Under the pieces are notes generated by a model that saw nothing but the letters and a program-made list of their open reading frames with translations, was not told the origin of the DNA and searched no databases. A DNA stretch of 64,000 nucleotides from Aphrophora alni (Eukaryota > Arthropoda > Insecta > Hemiptera > Aphrophoridae): the NCBI GenBank assembly GCA_963513935.1, contig OY740765.1:145827618-145891617 (forward strand), given 5' to 3'. Shown piece by piece: positions 35,340 to 46,769 of the stretch (positions within the stretch are counted from its first letter, which is position 1; the number at the start of each line of letters is the position of its first letter). A program made the position numbers and the translations under genes.

Positions 35340-36345
35340 AAGATCAAAATGTCGAAAGGGATCCCCTTCCTCCTTCTATAGCGTTAGCGTTTTAAATCTT
35401 TTCCTTTCTTTGTCTATCCTGCCTCTCAAACGATATTTACACCATGGTCGTACACCCAGCTTCTCTCTCGTATCCACAGCAACTACAACCTTCTATCTCT
35501 TCTTAAGACACTTGTTGATCTTTTACCTTACATATTTTATATAAGGGGTATTTTTAACATTCTTGTGTTGTCATTCTGAAGGCAAGGCCAGTTTGATGTG
35601 TTTTTCTACCGTTGGTTCCTTGAAGTGACAGTATATCTAATTATTGTTTTACCGTATCCTACACTCATTGTTTCTATGTCCCTAGGATCTGCCTCGGGAT
35701 TCAAATAATGTTTTACTACCATAGCAAAGCATAATCAGAGTATAGTTTTATATATGCGCATTTTTATTAACCTCTTGTAATCCCTTGAATTAAAAGTAGA
35801 GATGAGCGTCAGACAGACCTTTTGGCTAGAGTTATCCCTCTCCTTATCTCTGCCTCCTCAGGTACGATGAAACAACCGACTGCTTCTACATAGTCATCTT
35901 CTATAAACATGTTTTGCTTTTGAGTAGACCTTATCTTTCTTAGAATTTTGGTTCTATCTACATTTATTGATAACCCTACCCCTTTTGTAATAGTTTTCGT
36001 TCATAGCTTCCAAATTATGATTGCTACATTGTCAGTATTTGTGTCTTATACGACTTTAAACAACTCCTGAGCGATCTACAAACATTTTTCTTATTGCACA
36101 TTCAAGAGCTAGGTTACATAGGAGAGGAAACATATCAACCGTTATTTCAGACCTTGTCTAAGCTTAGATGGATCAGCGAATTCGTTCTGTATTCTCATCT
36201 GTGTAAGTGTTTCGGTCATGTTATTGGTTTTAGATTGACAAGCTTTGATGAGATTCCAAATCTCAACAATGTCTGGCGAAAATCTACGCGTAACTCATAT
36301 ACATCCCTATTACATTTCAACACTTTCGCAGGATTTATTAACAGG
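35340..36345 (-). pseudogene. RTE-like non-LTR reverse transcriptase remnant
   Basis: Minus strand, several frames. TVDMFPLLCNLALECAIRK matches the GxxLSPLLFNxxLExxIR block of the RT palm. DNVAIIIWKL follows the catalytic YADD region, here altered to TDN. ITKGVGLSINVDRTKIL matches the KxGLxINxxKTK block. NMFIEDDYVEAVGCF and EIRRGITLAKRSV match the RTE thumb pattern, then KMRIYKTI and a degraded C-terminal tail (EKLGVRP, RLRGRIDKERKRF) near 35360-35480. Order and spacing are right for a clade like RTE/BovB. Loss of the Asp pair and multiple stops mean it is dead. Confidence 0.75.
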
Positions 36346-38507
36346 TGAACAATTGAATTGTTATATACCTACATTTTTAACGGTTTGGTAATATGCAATG
36401 AGCGTTTCTACCGGTGACAAATCTTCATTAACTCTGGCAAGGCTCAAAATGAACATATCTACGATAATCATAAAATTAAATTTTTAACTTATAGAATAAT
36501 TTCTCCTCTGTATATAGAATGATAGAAAAAAAAATTTTAGTTTATAATTTAGAAAATTATTAAAATTCCAATTTATTAATGTTTGCAAGACTACGGATAA
36601 ATTAAATTTACCGTTTTATTTGAGGTTATAAATTGACGCCTTACTTACGTGTTGCCGGACTGCCTCAGGGTAAGTAATAATAACCAGTATTGTCCTATTC
36701 CTGCGGGGAGGGGGAGGGGGTGGAATATGTCGCGAGGTAATCATAGGAATTAAGTGTCCATTCTCATCCATATTTCATACTCATAGGGGGTGGGGGGGAT
36801 GCCATCTGGCTTGTACGGCGACTTGTTTCATTTGCATCTCCCTGTCCGTGTGGTGTGCCCGAGGCGACTTTGTCTCATCGTTAATCATAATAAACCACAA
36901 CACTACCAGCACAAGAGTTGTCACGTCAAAGGGTTAATCTATTGCGCAAGCGTACTGGCATTAATTCCCGTTTGATTGGAGTCAACGTTAAAATTTATTT
37001 TGACTTTTATTGTTTTCATTTTAATTTTTGGGATCGTGGTGATGGAGTTCCCCACTTGTATATTGAAATTGTATACTAACATGTAGACTTAATACAAATA
37101 TTTTGTTCATCATAGACGTGTAAAAGAAAGCTAATAAAGATAGTTTTATAATGTAAATCAGGAAATCAGAGATTTGTTTCACACATATTTGCAATACACT
37201 ACTTTAATTTTGACCCAATTCAAAATTCAAATGAACAGTTTGATTAATTTTTATCTTGCAGCTAAATTTCTAAAAAAAAGCTTCTAAAATATGAAATTAA
37301 TTTTTATTAAAAATTAATAGTTATCAAAATCTAAATTAAATATTGAAGTTATCAATAAAAATCTAAATATATTCCTCTAAACTGTTACAATACTATACAT
37401 TTTGATTTATAATTAGAAAAAGTGTTTATATAATTTTTTTTTTTAAACTTCAGTTTCTTGTCTGTCTACATATATTAATTTTAAAATTATTTTTGTAAAG
37501 GAGTTAAAAATACGTAAGTACTTTAACATAAACAAAATCTTTCCAAATAAACAAAATATATGTAATACTTCTCAGCGCGAATTTAGTTTTTTTTTTTTCA
37601 CTTGTCTGACTCTGATCCATCTTTAAATAAAAATAACTGTCAATTTATTGTAAAATTTAATTTTAAATTATAATAAAATGAAATTTAAAAGCGATTAAAA
37701 ACATGTTTTTAATATATTCAGTACCATTGTATTGCACTTACATATAAGTATAAATAAAGATAATTTGTATGGATATGTGAAACTGTATTATACATTTGTT
37801 TAACAATTTAAAATCTAAAATATTATAATTTTTATTTTCAGGGATAAATCGTGCGTACGTTGGAAAATAAGCGTTTTAAAAATTGTATGAGACCAAAAAT
37901 GTTTCTCTTGGATCAATTCAATATGTAAATTTTCTGAGATTTTTAGAAAATGTTTTCCTTTTCCTTTTCAACCTTAGAATTTTTAGCAGTTTTCAGGAGT
38001 TTTTCGAAAAGTCTCAAAACACATTCGTAATTTCTTAAATCTTGTATTTTGGTGTTACACCTTCTTGATTTATTTTCAGATTTTCGTGAAAACGTTTTGA
38101 TTTTCTTCTCCAATTTATTTGGACTTTTTCGTCTGTCTCGGAAAATAAGTTTAAAAAAGTTTAAAATTAACAATTTAAAAAAAAAATACAACAGTAAAAA
38201 TTATTAATGTTGTTTCTAAATTATTTAAAAATAATTTTCCCTAATCTTTTTCCACTTTTTGATACGTACATGATTTTATTGCTTATGACATTGATGAATA
38301 CCCTATTATAAATGTTGATTTTTTTTTAAGGTTTTTCCCTATACATTATTTTCAATGGTTGAATATTTCCGAAGTTTGACTTGATTATTCACATTACTGT
38401 GACAAATGCACGTTATGTACACGATAGAAAAATAAACACTACTAGGGTCGTTCACAGTGAGAACGGATGTGTCAAGATGGAGAGACCCTAGATGGAAATA
38501 CATCTTC
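36346..38507. other. unassigned region with one GC-richer island
   Basis: Mostly very AT-rich (37080-38500). 36650-36990 is more balanced, with G-runs, ATTTGCATCT, AATAAACCACAACAC and GTCACGTCAAAG. It shows no coding frame with motifs. The minus ORF at 37943-38191 is low-complexity Lys/Arg-rich and unlikely to be real. Confidence 0.4.
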
Positions 38508-38675
38508 ATTCATGTTGTCTTGGGTTAGATCCCTCTCTTTCATCTTACCTATCTGGTTTCTCCTGACCAACCCTTGTTCGTTTCCGACCCTGACCCTGTT
38601 AGAATATTCGAGGGCTAGGGGTCTCTATATTATACTTCAAGAGGTTTTTCACCTTCAAACAACAAGAAAAACAAA
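38508..38675 (+). repeat. R2 repeat, LDR-less derivative
   Basis: GTCTTGGGTTAGATCCCTCT, ACCAACCCTTGTTCGTTTCC, GACCCTGACCCTGTTAGAAT and TTCGAGGGCTAGGGGTCTCT are followed by the terminal AGAGGTTTTTCACC..AAACAACAAGAAAAAC. The LDR middle is absent. Confidence 0.85.
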
Positions 38676-39195
38676 TAACTATACAATCACGACATGTATA
38701 CAACATCCTCGACTATAAATTAAAAAATTCACTGGGTAAACTATTCCCTATTAAGTGCTACAAGCTTGCAACCGAGGCACCAATATGCAAAAAAAACAAC
38801 AAAAAAAACATTCACCTTGAATTGAATCACAGATAAGTTAATCTCAGTTCAAAAGGTTAATCTACGAAGATGTAAGACTCTATTTCAGGCATAAATACCA
38901 AGAAAATATCATACAATGCTCTCTATTGACAGATTTGGGCATTAATTGCCAATCAACAAGTGAGTAAGCTTCAACGGAAATGTTCAAAACAGAGGTTAAT
39001 AATATTTCCGTTTCTGAAACATGATATATTATTGAATTCTTTGAGGAGTTAGTCATATTTTATCAATAAAATATAAAGCAGATGGAATGAAAGAAGAGAT
39101 ATTTTTCTGATCACTGCAAAATATTCAATTCAGTGGATAATTCACAGCAAAATATTCAGCGATGCTTGGATTTTGAAGGCAACAAAATCTCTAGG
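38676..39195. other. unassigned AT-rich DNA
   Basis: No gene or repeat recognised. Confidence 0.4.
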
Positions 39196-39300
39196 CTCAT
39201 TAAAATAAAGACCCCTAGCCCTTGAATATTCCAATTGCGTTAAGGTCAGAAAATATCAAGAATTGACAGAAACAAATAAAAAAAAAGAGCTAACTCAAGA
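39196..39300 (-). repeat. R2 repeat fragment, minus strand
   Basis: TAAAATAAAGACCCCTAGCC followed by TTGAATATTCCAATTGCG and a degraded CAAGAATTGAC block, the reverse of the R2 core. Confidence 0.7.
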
Positions 39301-39387
39301 CTGCATGAAAAAAGGTGTAAATACAGTTAAGTCCCGCGGGGTTACCACGCCCATACTCACTATAGTAACCCCTTGAGGGGTGATATA

Positions 39388-40252
39388 CCGGGTGTTCAAA
39401 AAGTCTGGAAACCCCTTAATATTTATTTTATTAATAAACGCAGAACAATGAAACTCTAGGATTACGTCCTCACTGTAGTTACCGACTTTTTGGTAATTTT
39501 AACTGTCTTTTTTCGCTTTGAGGGGGACGTCCTGTGGAGGAAGTCTAAAAAATCTTAAATGTAAGCATAGGTCAAATTATACCTCATTTTAAAGGTCTTT
39601 GTTAGAGGAACACATTGCCGCAATCCCGAATGAAAAAGGACCATTTGTTTGGAAATGGCAGCCTCTTAAAGTTTGTTAACTTTACGTTGCGGAGATTAAG
39701 AGGCAGAAGTGAATACTCAACCGTGTTGGTTATGTTAGTGTTTTAGCTTTGAAAATTTCACAGCTGAAGTGTGGAGGGATAGGAAATAGGATCCCATCTT
39801 GCTGGAACCAGATAACCTCAAACTGAGGTAACACCCTAGTTTCCAGTAATTCAACGTAGGTGGTGGCATTTACGTTCCCTTCTATGAAATACGGAACCAC
39901 AACACGAGTATCAAGCAATCCTGACCAAACATTTACTTGTTGTGTATGGTTCTGCCATCCACCGTGGGTTTTCTTGAGACCAGTAACGTGAATTATGTCG
40001 ATTCACAGTGCCATTCAGACAGAAACTTGTTCATCTAACAAAGACCTTTAAAATGAGGTATAATTCGACCTATGCTTACATTTAAGATTTTTTAAGACTT
40101 CCTCCACAGGACGTCCCACCGAAGCGAAAAAAGACCGTTAAAATGACCAAAAAGTCAGTAACTACAGTGAGGACGTAATCCTAGAGATTCATTGTTCTGC
40201 GTTTATTAATAAAATAAATATTAAGGGGTTTCTAGACTTTTTGAACACCCGG
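39388..40252. mobile_element. Tc1/mariner-type element with ~220-bp inverted repeats (865 bp)
   Basis: Flanked by TA (39386-39387; 40253-40254). Ends begin CCGGGTGTTCAAAAAGTC and match inverted. The arms continue for about 220 bp each, including GCAGAACAATGAA, GGATTACGTCCTCACTGTAG, GACGTCCTGTGGAGGAAGTC and CCTCATTTTAAAGGTCTTTG. The interior holds a decayed minus-strand transposase. The arms are highly similar to each other, so the copy is not very old, yet most coding sequence has been deleted. Confidence 0.9.
39730..40020 (-). pseudogene. DDE transposase fragment inside 39388-40252 element
   Basis: Minus strand. One frame gives LNGTVNRHNSRYWSQENPRW, the segment around the first catalytic region of this family. 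A frameshift leads to QVNVWSGLLDTRVVVPYFIE, GNVNATTYVELLETRVLPQF and IWFQQDG, where the second catalytic Asp lies. The sequence then degrades; the SPDLxxxDFFLWG region and C-terminus are missing. Same transposase superfamily as 33573-34044 but a distinct lineage (different middle sequence and different termini). Confidence 0.8.
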
Positions 40253-40359
40253 TATATTACATATTGGTGATTAAATGGAATGATGAAATAATATATCAGA
40301 AAGCAGGCGGAAACCAATTTATTATTATATACACCTTGCAGACGATAAGAAAATAGTGT

Positions 40360-40445
40360 TATTCACAATTAAGAAATTCATAAAACCTGTGTAACAACTG
40401 CTATAGACAAACTTACGTTACTTGATAAGACCACGTCTTGATCTA
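40360..40445 (-). repeat. LDR fragment, minus strand
   Basis: AATTCATAAAACCTGTGTAA, CAACTGCTATAGACAAACTT and ATAAGACC..TTGATCTAGC are the reverse of the LDR left-central blocks. It stops abruptly at 40445, where a hammerhead-like motif begins. Confidence 0.7.
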
Positions 40446-40448
40446 GCG

Positions 40449-40490
40449 AGTCTGAAGATGGGACATACGTTCTAAAACGCGTAACATATG
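40449..40490 (+). ncRNA. degenerate hammerhead-like motif
   Basis: CTGAAGA (40452-40458), an extra T, hairpin GGGAC-ATAC-GTTCT, then AAA in place of the required GAA, ACGCGT, A. Stem I pairing is only two or three bases. Same architecture as the motif at 50831-50875 but with a core substitution, so presumably inactive. Confidence 0.4.
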
Positions 40491-40835
40491 TTACAAAAAA
40501 AGTCACAAGACGGAGTAAGTATTAAATAACTTAGATTAATATTTAACTTTTAAAATAATATATTATGATTTTTGGAACATCCTGTATATATGGTACTGCA
40601 TTTTCAGTTCTCTATGTAGATCGAGGAGGTCTTTATTGATCAAAAATGGGCTAAGCCAAGATTGAGTCATTTAAAACAACATTTCACCTGTTGCTGTTTG
40701 GCACGAGAGTTACAATCTTGTCTGATGCGATAATTGTGTAACTTACGTCCATATCTGGACATGATTAAAACTTTAATTTAATTAAAATAGAGCGTCGGAG
40801 TAAAAGTTCGAATTAACCAATACACAAGCAGTCGT
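40491..40835. other. unassigned; includes a solo TIR-like end
   Basis: TTTTTGGAACATCCTGTATA at 40571-40588 looks like an isolated right end of a Tc1/mariner-type element. Nothing else recognised. Confidence 0.35.
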
Positions 40836-41505
40836 CATCATGTTACTTACCCAGTCCCATCATAGAATGTAATACAAGCAGATGTAATTCCTAAAAGTTG
40901 GTTTGATTTAATCTTGTAGGGAATATTAAATTGTGTTGGTAGATCAAGGGCTCTTATCCTGTAGAGTAGGTTTGTTAAAATGTAGTTGTTACAAATGTTT
41001 TCTGTACATCGTATTGTATATAACTACGTCCTTGAATTCCGATAGGTCCTAACTGATCTGTAGACGTATATTAAAGTCTCCACCCTTGCCAGTTTTCCTT
41101 ATTATACACATATCATATTTTCTTATAGGTCAGGTTTTGAAATTACGTTTTTGATAAATAACTTCGCTATTTGTAATCGTATAAATGTGAGGTTGGTACA
41201 ATTATATGCAGTATTGAAATCTGCAATTTTTTTCCAAATTTAGTGTGGTATTAGTTGAATAACACATGAGATATGAACACTGTTTTGGATTACCATTTTT
41301 TCATTTTCAATTCGATTTTTCTGAATTTCAATAAAGTTTTACATGAACACACTATAATCCTTTGTGTGACTACTATGCGTACAGAAGACAACAACGAAGG
41401 ACAGCACTTTTCGGTTTCTTGAGGTTATGAAAAGTGAAAATCAGTCAAAAACGGAGGTGGTAAATTTCGACGATTACCAACTTATCCTTTACTGGATAAA
41501 ACGCC
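40836..41505 (+). repeat. LDR copy
   Basis: From CATCATGTTACTTACCCAGT through GGTCCTAACTGATCTGTAGA, TAACTTCGCTATTTGTAATC and CGATTTTTCTGAATTTCAAT to the right end near ACCAACTTATCCTTTACTGG. Almost complete. Confidence 0.85.
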
Positions 41506-42689
41506 AAGGGTTATATTTGGTCAGAGGTTTTCCATGATTTCAAGTGTCAGCGTTTCTATTAGGGAGACGTCAATATCTAAAATGTTTCTTTTGGAAATTT
41601 GTAAAACTTTTATAAACCAGAAAAACGATAATTATGAAAAATATTTTACAACGTCAAAATCCAGCAACAGCATTATATACAATTAGGTAGTAAGTAAACT
41701 GGACTTTCGAATGTCAAATAAATGGTAATATACGACCCCCTAAAGTACAAGAGAAGGGGCTTAGGCCGCCATCTATTGCCGAATTAGAAGATGTCATGTA
41801 ACTGTAAGCCTCTGGATTATGTCTGGATATTCAAATTTGAGGTCAACACATTGGACCAAGCTTGGAATTCCTTATTGTTTGTATTGTAATACAATTTTAT
41901 GAAACTTCTTAATTTATTAAAAAATGTTTATGTTGTTCTTTTTTCAATTTTACAGTTGTTCCTGCACATTCAATCGAGAAATGTCTTTTGTGTGTCTTTA
42001 TTCTTCCTCTTTGTTTATTATTCTTTCATTTTTATGGAAGTAGCAATTTTATTTTATTCGGACTCTTAGACCTCGTTTTGTCAGTAATTTCTATTGAAAT
42101 CTCTGAAAATATTTTTCCTTTTTCTAGAATGTTTCGCAATTCTATCTAGGATATATTGTTTGGATTTTTTAATTCTTTTATATCTTCTACTGCATTCTTA
42201 AACCAGATTGTTTTGGTTTTTCTTCTCATGAAAAATTCAAAAATTTGTTTCTTAGTCTGTTTTCATTCGTTCTTTTAATGCGGCAGTAGAAACTGCAAAA
42301 TAAATCTGGGGGGTACTTTCTTCTTGTGATTGAATTAACCATTCATAGGAATCGCAATTGCAGTAACTAGTATTCTGTATCCATCGCATAGTAAATCCTG
42401 GCAAGATGTCTGCTTAAACTAAACAACAATTTTAACACCACCACTGATGGCCTTCGGTGACTGGTGACTCAATTTGTTTATTTGTTGTAAATTATGGTTT
42501 ACGTTTACTTCTAATTTACATGATGCATAACACATACAAGAAACGTGAGGGTTATATAAAGTTTTAAGGGAAATCTCGGAGGACAAAACTTTTTCTCCTA
42601 TATAAATAAAAATTACTTTATTCCATTGTAACCTATCAAATCTCGAAAATGTTTTAATTCAAATAAATGAAAAAGTAAAACAAGTGGAT
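41506..42689. other. unassigned; possible decayed LINE segment on minus strand
   Basis: Minus-strand frames over about 42060-42300 are lysine/arginine-rich (for example FFMRRKTKTIWFKNAVEDIK) and resemble the basic tail of non-LTR retrotransposon ORF2, but no diagnostic motif is preserved. The rest is AT-rich with nothing recognised. Confidence 0.3.
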
Positions 42690-43172
42690 GGGTAGCGTCA
42701 TGGTACGTACCCAGTCCATCATAAAAAGTAATATAATACAATCAAAAGCTCTAAATGTTATGCCCAAACATTGGTTTCTTGGGCATTGTAGGAAATGTTA
42801 ATTTGTATTGCTATATGAAGGTAAGGTAATTTTCATTAAAGCAGTAATTACACAGGTTTTCTGAACATCGTTTGTGTATTACTACTATTTTGACGTTAGC
42901 TAGGCCATAACGAGAATTGTAGATGTGTATAATACATCAAAAAGCTTTCACTAGCTCCTCTCGTGTCAGTGTTTTTTGCCGTAGTGAGCCTCGAAGTTTT
43001 ACATACGTGAAAGAGCCTCCACCTCATACGGTCTGGTATGATAGGAGCTCTACTGGATCTCTATCTACGAATTTCCGATTTTTTTTTACAATAACTTCAC
43101 TATTTGCCATCGTTGATAACTAGGGTTGGTATCATTACATGCAGAATTGAAATCTTCAAATTGTTATGTAGT
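42690..43172 (+). repeat. LDR copy interrupted by a PLE fragment
   Basis: Starts TGGTACGTACCCAGTCCATC and runs through TTGGGCATTGTAGGAAATGT, CAATAACTTCACTATTTGCC and CATGCAGAATTGAAATCTTC to GTGTATTATAAGT. LDR resumes at about 43680 (GGCATGAAACGTGAAACTC) and ends CTTCGTATACTGGCCAAGTA at 43772. The intervening ~510 bp is a Penelope-like insertion. Confidence 0.85.
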
Positions 43173-43189
43173 TTAGTGTATTATAAGTG

Positions 43190-43245
43190 TTGTATAAGTT
43201 GTTTCGGCTATTCGGCCATTATCTAGTTATGCTGGACTTTATCCG
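43190..43245 (-). ncRNA. degenerate hammerhead-like motif downstream of PLE ORF
   Basis: Minus strand: CTAGATAATGGCCGAATAGC, then CGAAACAACTTATAC. It aligns with CTGATGATGG-loop-CCGAAAC of the other copies with one insertion and substitutions; the GGC/GCC stem II and GAAAC are kept. Stem I is poor. Called mainly from its position. Confidence 0.35.
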
Positions 43246-43393
43246 TTCTCATAAGTTACAAATCTAAGAACACAAACTTCAAACAAACACTTCAAACTTG
43301 GTTTCATTTTATATTATACGCGTGATATTCCCACTGTCTCGACGCGAAATGTCGAAATATAGTAATGTTGGGTCGAGAAGAGGTTATTATCTA

Positions 43394-43688
43394 TTATCGT
43401 ACGTTGGAATCAAAATTTAGTTTTTCGTTAAGTAATGAGTTGATGTCTTCTTTGAAATTTTTATGTATTTCGAATTGTTCCAATGCATTAATTAATCTCC
43501 CCTTTTTGACAGCGATGAAGTATTTTTAATGATTTGTTTATACTGCAGTAGTTAGACATCATATTTGGCTGTAGGTTATTTATATATGTGGTGAATAAAT
43601 TGGTATGTTTCATTATACCTTGGTAGGCTACGTCATCAAAGTATCTGTCATAATATCCAATATTTTTTGTTCTGTTTACTGAGGGCAT
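43394..43688 (-). pseudogene. Penelope-like protein C-terminal remnant
   Basis: Minus-strand frame one ends SINKSLKILHRCQKG. After a one-base frameshift the next frame reads KKGRLINALEQFEIHKNFKE then DINSLLNEKLNFDSN and stops (TAA at 43394-43396). The LxILHxxxKGxxLNxLExxEIxK pattern followed by LLNxQLxF is the C-terminal end of Penelope-like proteins, just past the GIY-YIG endonuclease. The GIY-YIG motif itself is not present. One frameshift and some drift indicate an inactive copy. Confidence 0.6.
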
Positions 43689-43772
43689 GAAACGTGAAAC
43701 TCAGTTAAAAACCAAAGGTCAAATTTTGGCCATTACCAAACTTACTATATACTTCGTATACTGGCCAAGTAA

Positions 43773-44311
43773 AAGACAGTTTGATAGCTTATTAGACAGA
43801 GAAGTTGTTTATAACGACACTTCCTAAAGTTAAAGCGTATAACGTGTTGTAACTTCAAGTGATTATTTTCAGAATTTACCTTCATTTTATCACAATAAAC
43901 ATTATGTGGGTCTTCTTAAAAATTTAATATAGATTATGAAAATGGAGTCAAACTTTACAGAACATTCACAGGAAATCAAGAAATTGCAGTTTCACTGTTT
44001 GTTGGTTAACAATTTTTTTTTAACCAATAGTGTTTGGAGTAGGAAATTGTATCACTGGTAGCATGTACAAAAATATTTACTATTAGCTTTGATCTAACAA
44101 TGCAACTGCAAGAGTAAAAGGTATAGAACCAGAGAAGTTGTTCTTTGTGTTGCCGCCATTTTGTTTCTCTAAACACCAGTGTTTTGAAATTTTCAGACAC
44201 AATTTTTGTTAACATTATTAAAAAGTATGTAAAGTTTCAAAAGAATCGGTTCAGGAATAAGCAATTAAAAGAAAATCAAAAGCGTTTATCTCTTGTTGGG
44301 ACACACGTCTG

Positions 44312-44315
<4 letters not shown>
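43773..44315. other. unassigned DNA
   Basis: AT-rich. The end, from about 44200 (AAAGAATCGGTTCAGGAATA..GGGACACACGTCTG) into the AT tract, resembles the 3' tail style of RTE-like elements, but evidence is thin. Confidence 0.35.

Positions 44316-44374
<59 letters not shown>
44316..44374. repeat. (AT)n microsatellite
   Basis: About 59 bp of AT dinucleotides; an ORF over it ending in repeated Tyr-Ile is an artefact. Confidence 0.95.
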
Positions 44375-44375
<1 letters not shown>

Positions 44376-44414
44376 CATTTCCCCTGACATTTATATATAT
44401 ATAAATATATTTAC

Positions 44415-44444
44415 GTGTGAGTGTGTGTGTGTGTGTGTGTGTGT
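44415..44444 (+). repeat. (GT)n microsatellite
   Basis: GT dinucleotide run with one GA interruption, followed by (TTTG)n. Confidence 0.9.
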
Positions 44445-44837
44445 TTGTTTGTTTGTATGTGTGATGTAATCAGAAAACATTTATTTTATTTCAGATAATA
44501 TCTTTTAAAATATACAACCTTATTAACTTCAGAGCAAAGACAATGTTGCGAGAAAGATCATACAAAGACAGTCCTACTATATGGTCTTTATTTCAATAAA
44601 GTAAACAAATCACCATAACCAGAGCTTCCTCACCAACATTCCCATCGGAGATATGTCGTTACTCTTGCACCGATATGTCGTTCCAGACTCCTTCCCTTGT
44701 GCAGATAGAATTTCTGCAGGTTGTGATCCATAATCTCGTCTTTGTAGTAATCCTGAAGGAAAAAAAAACTTCATAAGACAAGGTGTTGATGTTGTTAAGT
44801 TTCAAAAATCGATTAATATGATGCATAGAATTCATAG

Positions 44838-45275
44838 AAACAAGTTGATGGGCGACATTATGGTACTTACCGACCCAAACATACAATATAATACAAGCAG
44901 ATCGTTTAAATATAACGTATTAAATTTAATTTGTTATAATTTGAATAACAAACATTTTACAAAAACCGTTTAAAATGGCCGCGATTTTTACATTTTCGAT
45001 TTTTCTGAATTTCAATAAGGTTCAAGAAGAACAAATGATCAAGCATATTCATCATAATCATAAGAATAATAACAACCATAATCACCTATACCAAATTTCA
45101 GTTTGATATCTTAGTGTTTGTGGTTGCAATTGTGATTACGTACAACGACAACGACAGACGGACGTTATGTCGGAAATAACATTTTCGGTTTCCTAAGACC
45201 ATGCAACGTAAAGACAAGTCAATAAACATATGTTACAATTACCAAACTTACCCTATACTTCGTATACTGGGTGTG
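44838..45275 (+). repeat. LDR copy with central deletion
   Basis: Preceded by the conserved ACAAGTTGATGGGCGAC; TATGGTACTTACCGACCC begins it. From the AAGCAGATCGTTTAAAT block it jumps to TTAATTTGTTATAATTTGAA and continues to the full right end CCTATACTTCGTATACTGGG. About 500 bp of the centre is lost. Confidence 0.85.
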
Positions 45276-46189
45276 TAAAAAGTTGTGTTCAATTTTGAGT
45301 GAGTTCAACTCACTAGATAGGTTATATTTTGTGGTTTTAAACGTCTTTACAACCACGTTTTCTTAAGACAATAACAGTCTCATCGCCCAAGGCTGGATTA
45401 AATAACATGTTTTCCTTCCGCCCAATTTGTGCGAGCTACCAACTTGAGAGATGACCACATAATGACCGCGCGACGTCGGAAGACAAGCAGTGGTTTTCTA
45501 CTGTACTTAAACCGTTACCTTCAGAAGTTCTTAAGACTACATCCAGTTCTTGTCTGTTTCTTTCTTTATTACTTTAGAATTAAATACAATGCACAAACAT
45601 GCACTAACCTTCCCATACACCGACAGAAACGCAATTATTGTAGTCGATAGTTGTTTCAAAAGTTTTTGTTTGAAAATGGACTGTGAACTCCGACTTAGAA
45701 GATATAATATCGTAAAGTGGAAAAAAAGATTTGGAAAAATTTAAGGATTATGGCTCAAAACAAATTTGTTAAAAAAATACATTCAGTTTGCAACTAAATT
45801 TTAATTAATCAAAATAAAGCATATATTTTTTAACATTTCTCACTAACTGTATATTTTTTTGAACTGCTGAATGGTTTTTGTCATAAACCATTATATCGTA
45901 ACAAAATTTAATCGAAAATTGTTCCATTTTGAGATACAACAAAATTTTGTACTATCATGTTTCATTGTCATTTTTTGTTTTACCGATAACCCGAGCTTGA
46001 AATTTTCGAGGAAAATAAACCTTTTATTGAGGTCTTTACCGACGGCATTTTAGAAAAATCACGTTTGAAATTAATTTGGAAAAACCGAAAGTTTTCACTT
46101 CGGGAATATGTACCCCTCTTTTTCAAATTGAAATTATGCAACTAATAACTACAGTTCCCACTTTAAAAATAAGTTTCATGTTGTTTAAA
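45276..46189. other. unassigned DNA
   Basis: AT-rich, several ORFs of 60-73 codons without domains. No repeat recognised. Confidence 0.4.
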
Positions 46190-46400
46190 AGCAAAAAACA
46201 GGTCAATCAAACAATCATAATAGTCTTAAAATAAAATAGCATAAAACAAAGACTCCTAGTCCTCGAATACTCTAATACCATCAGTGTCGGAAAGGAACAA
46301 AAGTTAATCAAGAGAGAGACCTGATAGGGAAGATAAAAGAAAGGGATCTAATCCAAGACTAGTGTAGATCCAGCTAGAGTATCTCAGACCTGCCACACTC
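46190..46400 (-). repeat. R2 repeat, LDR-less derivative, minus strand
   Basis: ATGTTGTTTAAAAGCAAAAA (shared terminus), then AAAACAAAGACTCCTAGTCC, CCATCAGTGTCGGAAAGGAA and GAAAGGGATCTAATCCAAGA, with a longer R2 outer side (AGATCCAGCTAGAGTATCTC). Confidence 0.8.
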
Positions 46401-46769
46401 GTATTCACCCTGAGGGTCTCAGTTTTAAAAGTAGTATGCGAAATTCGAGGGGAGAATCGGTTCATCTGTTGCATAGACAGAATGTTGCAAAAACAAATTT
46501 CTTGAAATTAACGAACCTCAAAATCGATATAGTCACAATAATTCGGAAATTGATTTTTGCTCATTTACGTATATAACTATATTTAATGAGCATACAGACA
46601 GAATGAATAGTTAAGAAAAAATACACAATTAAATAACACTCTGGTTATTAGACCGTCTGAGAGGTTGTCATAAAAAAATAAAATAAAAAAAAAAACAAAA
46701 AAAAACAATAAATATTAACAAGAAGTAACACAAATATCTCCAAACCACAAGAATAGAATTTGATACTAC

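Larger units (their letters stand above)
43173..43690 (-). mobile_element. Penelope-like element fragment (ORF 3' end plus pLTR-like region)
   Basis: Insertion into an LDR copy. On the minus strand it holds, in order, the C-terminus of a PLE protein (43688-43394), about 150 nt of AT-rich DNA, and a degenerate hammerhead-like motif (43245-43190). In known PLEs the ORF is followed by a pLTR that can contain a hammerhead motif, so the order fits. It is 5'-truncated and carries no reverse transcriptase. Confidence 0.6.

Noticed and set aside
37943..38191. Lys/Arg-rich 82-codon ORF
   Set aside because: Composition follows AT-rich homopolymer tracts; no recognisable pattern.
44145..44375. 76-codon ORF ending in alternating Tyr-Ile
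   Set aside because: The C-terminal third is the (AT)n microsatellite; no homology or splice signals.
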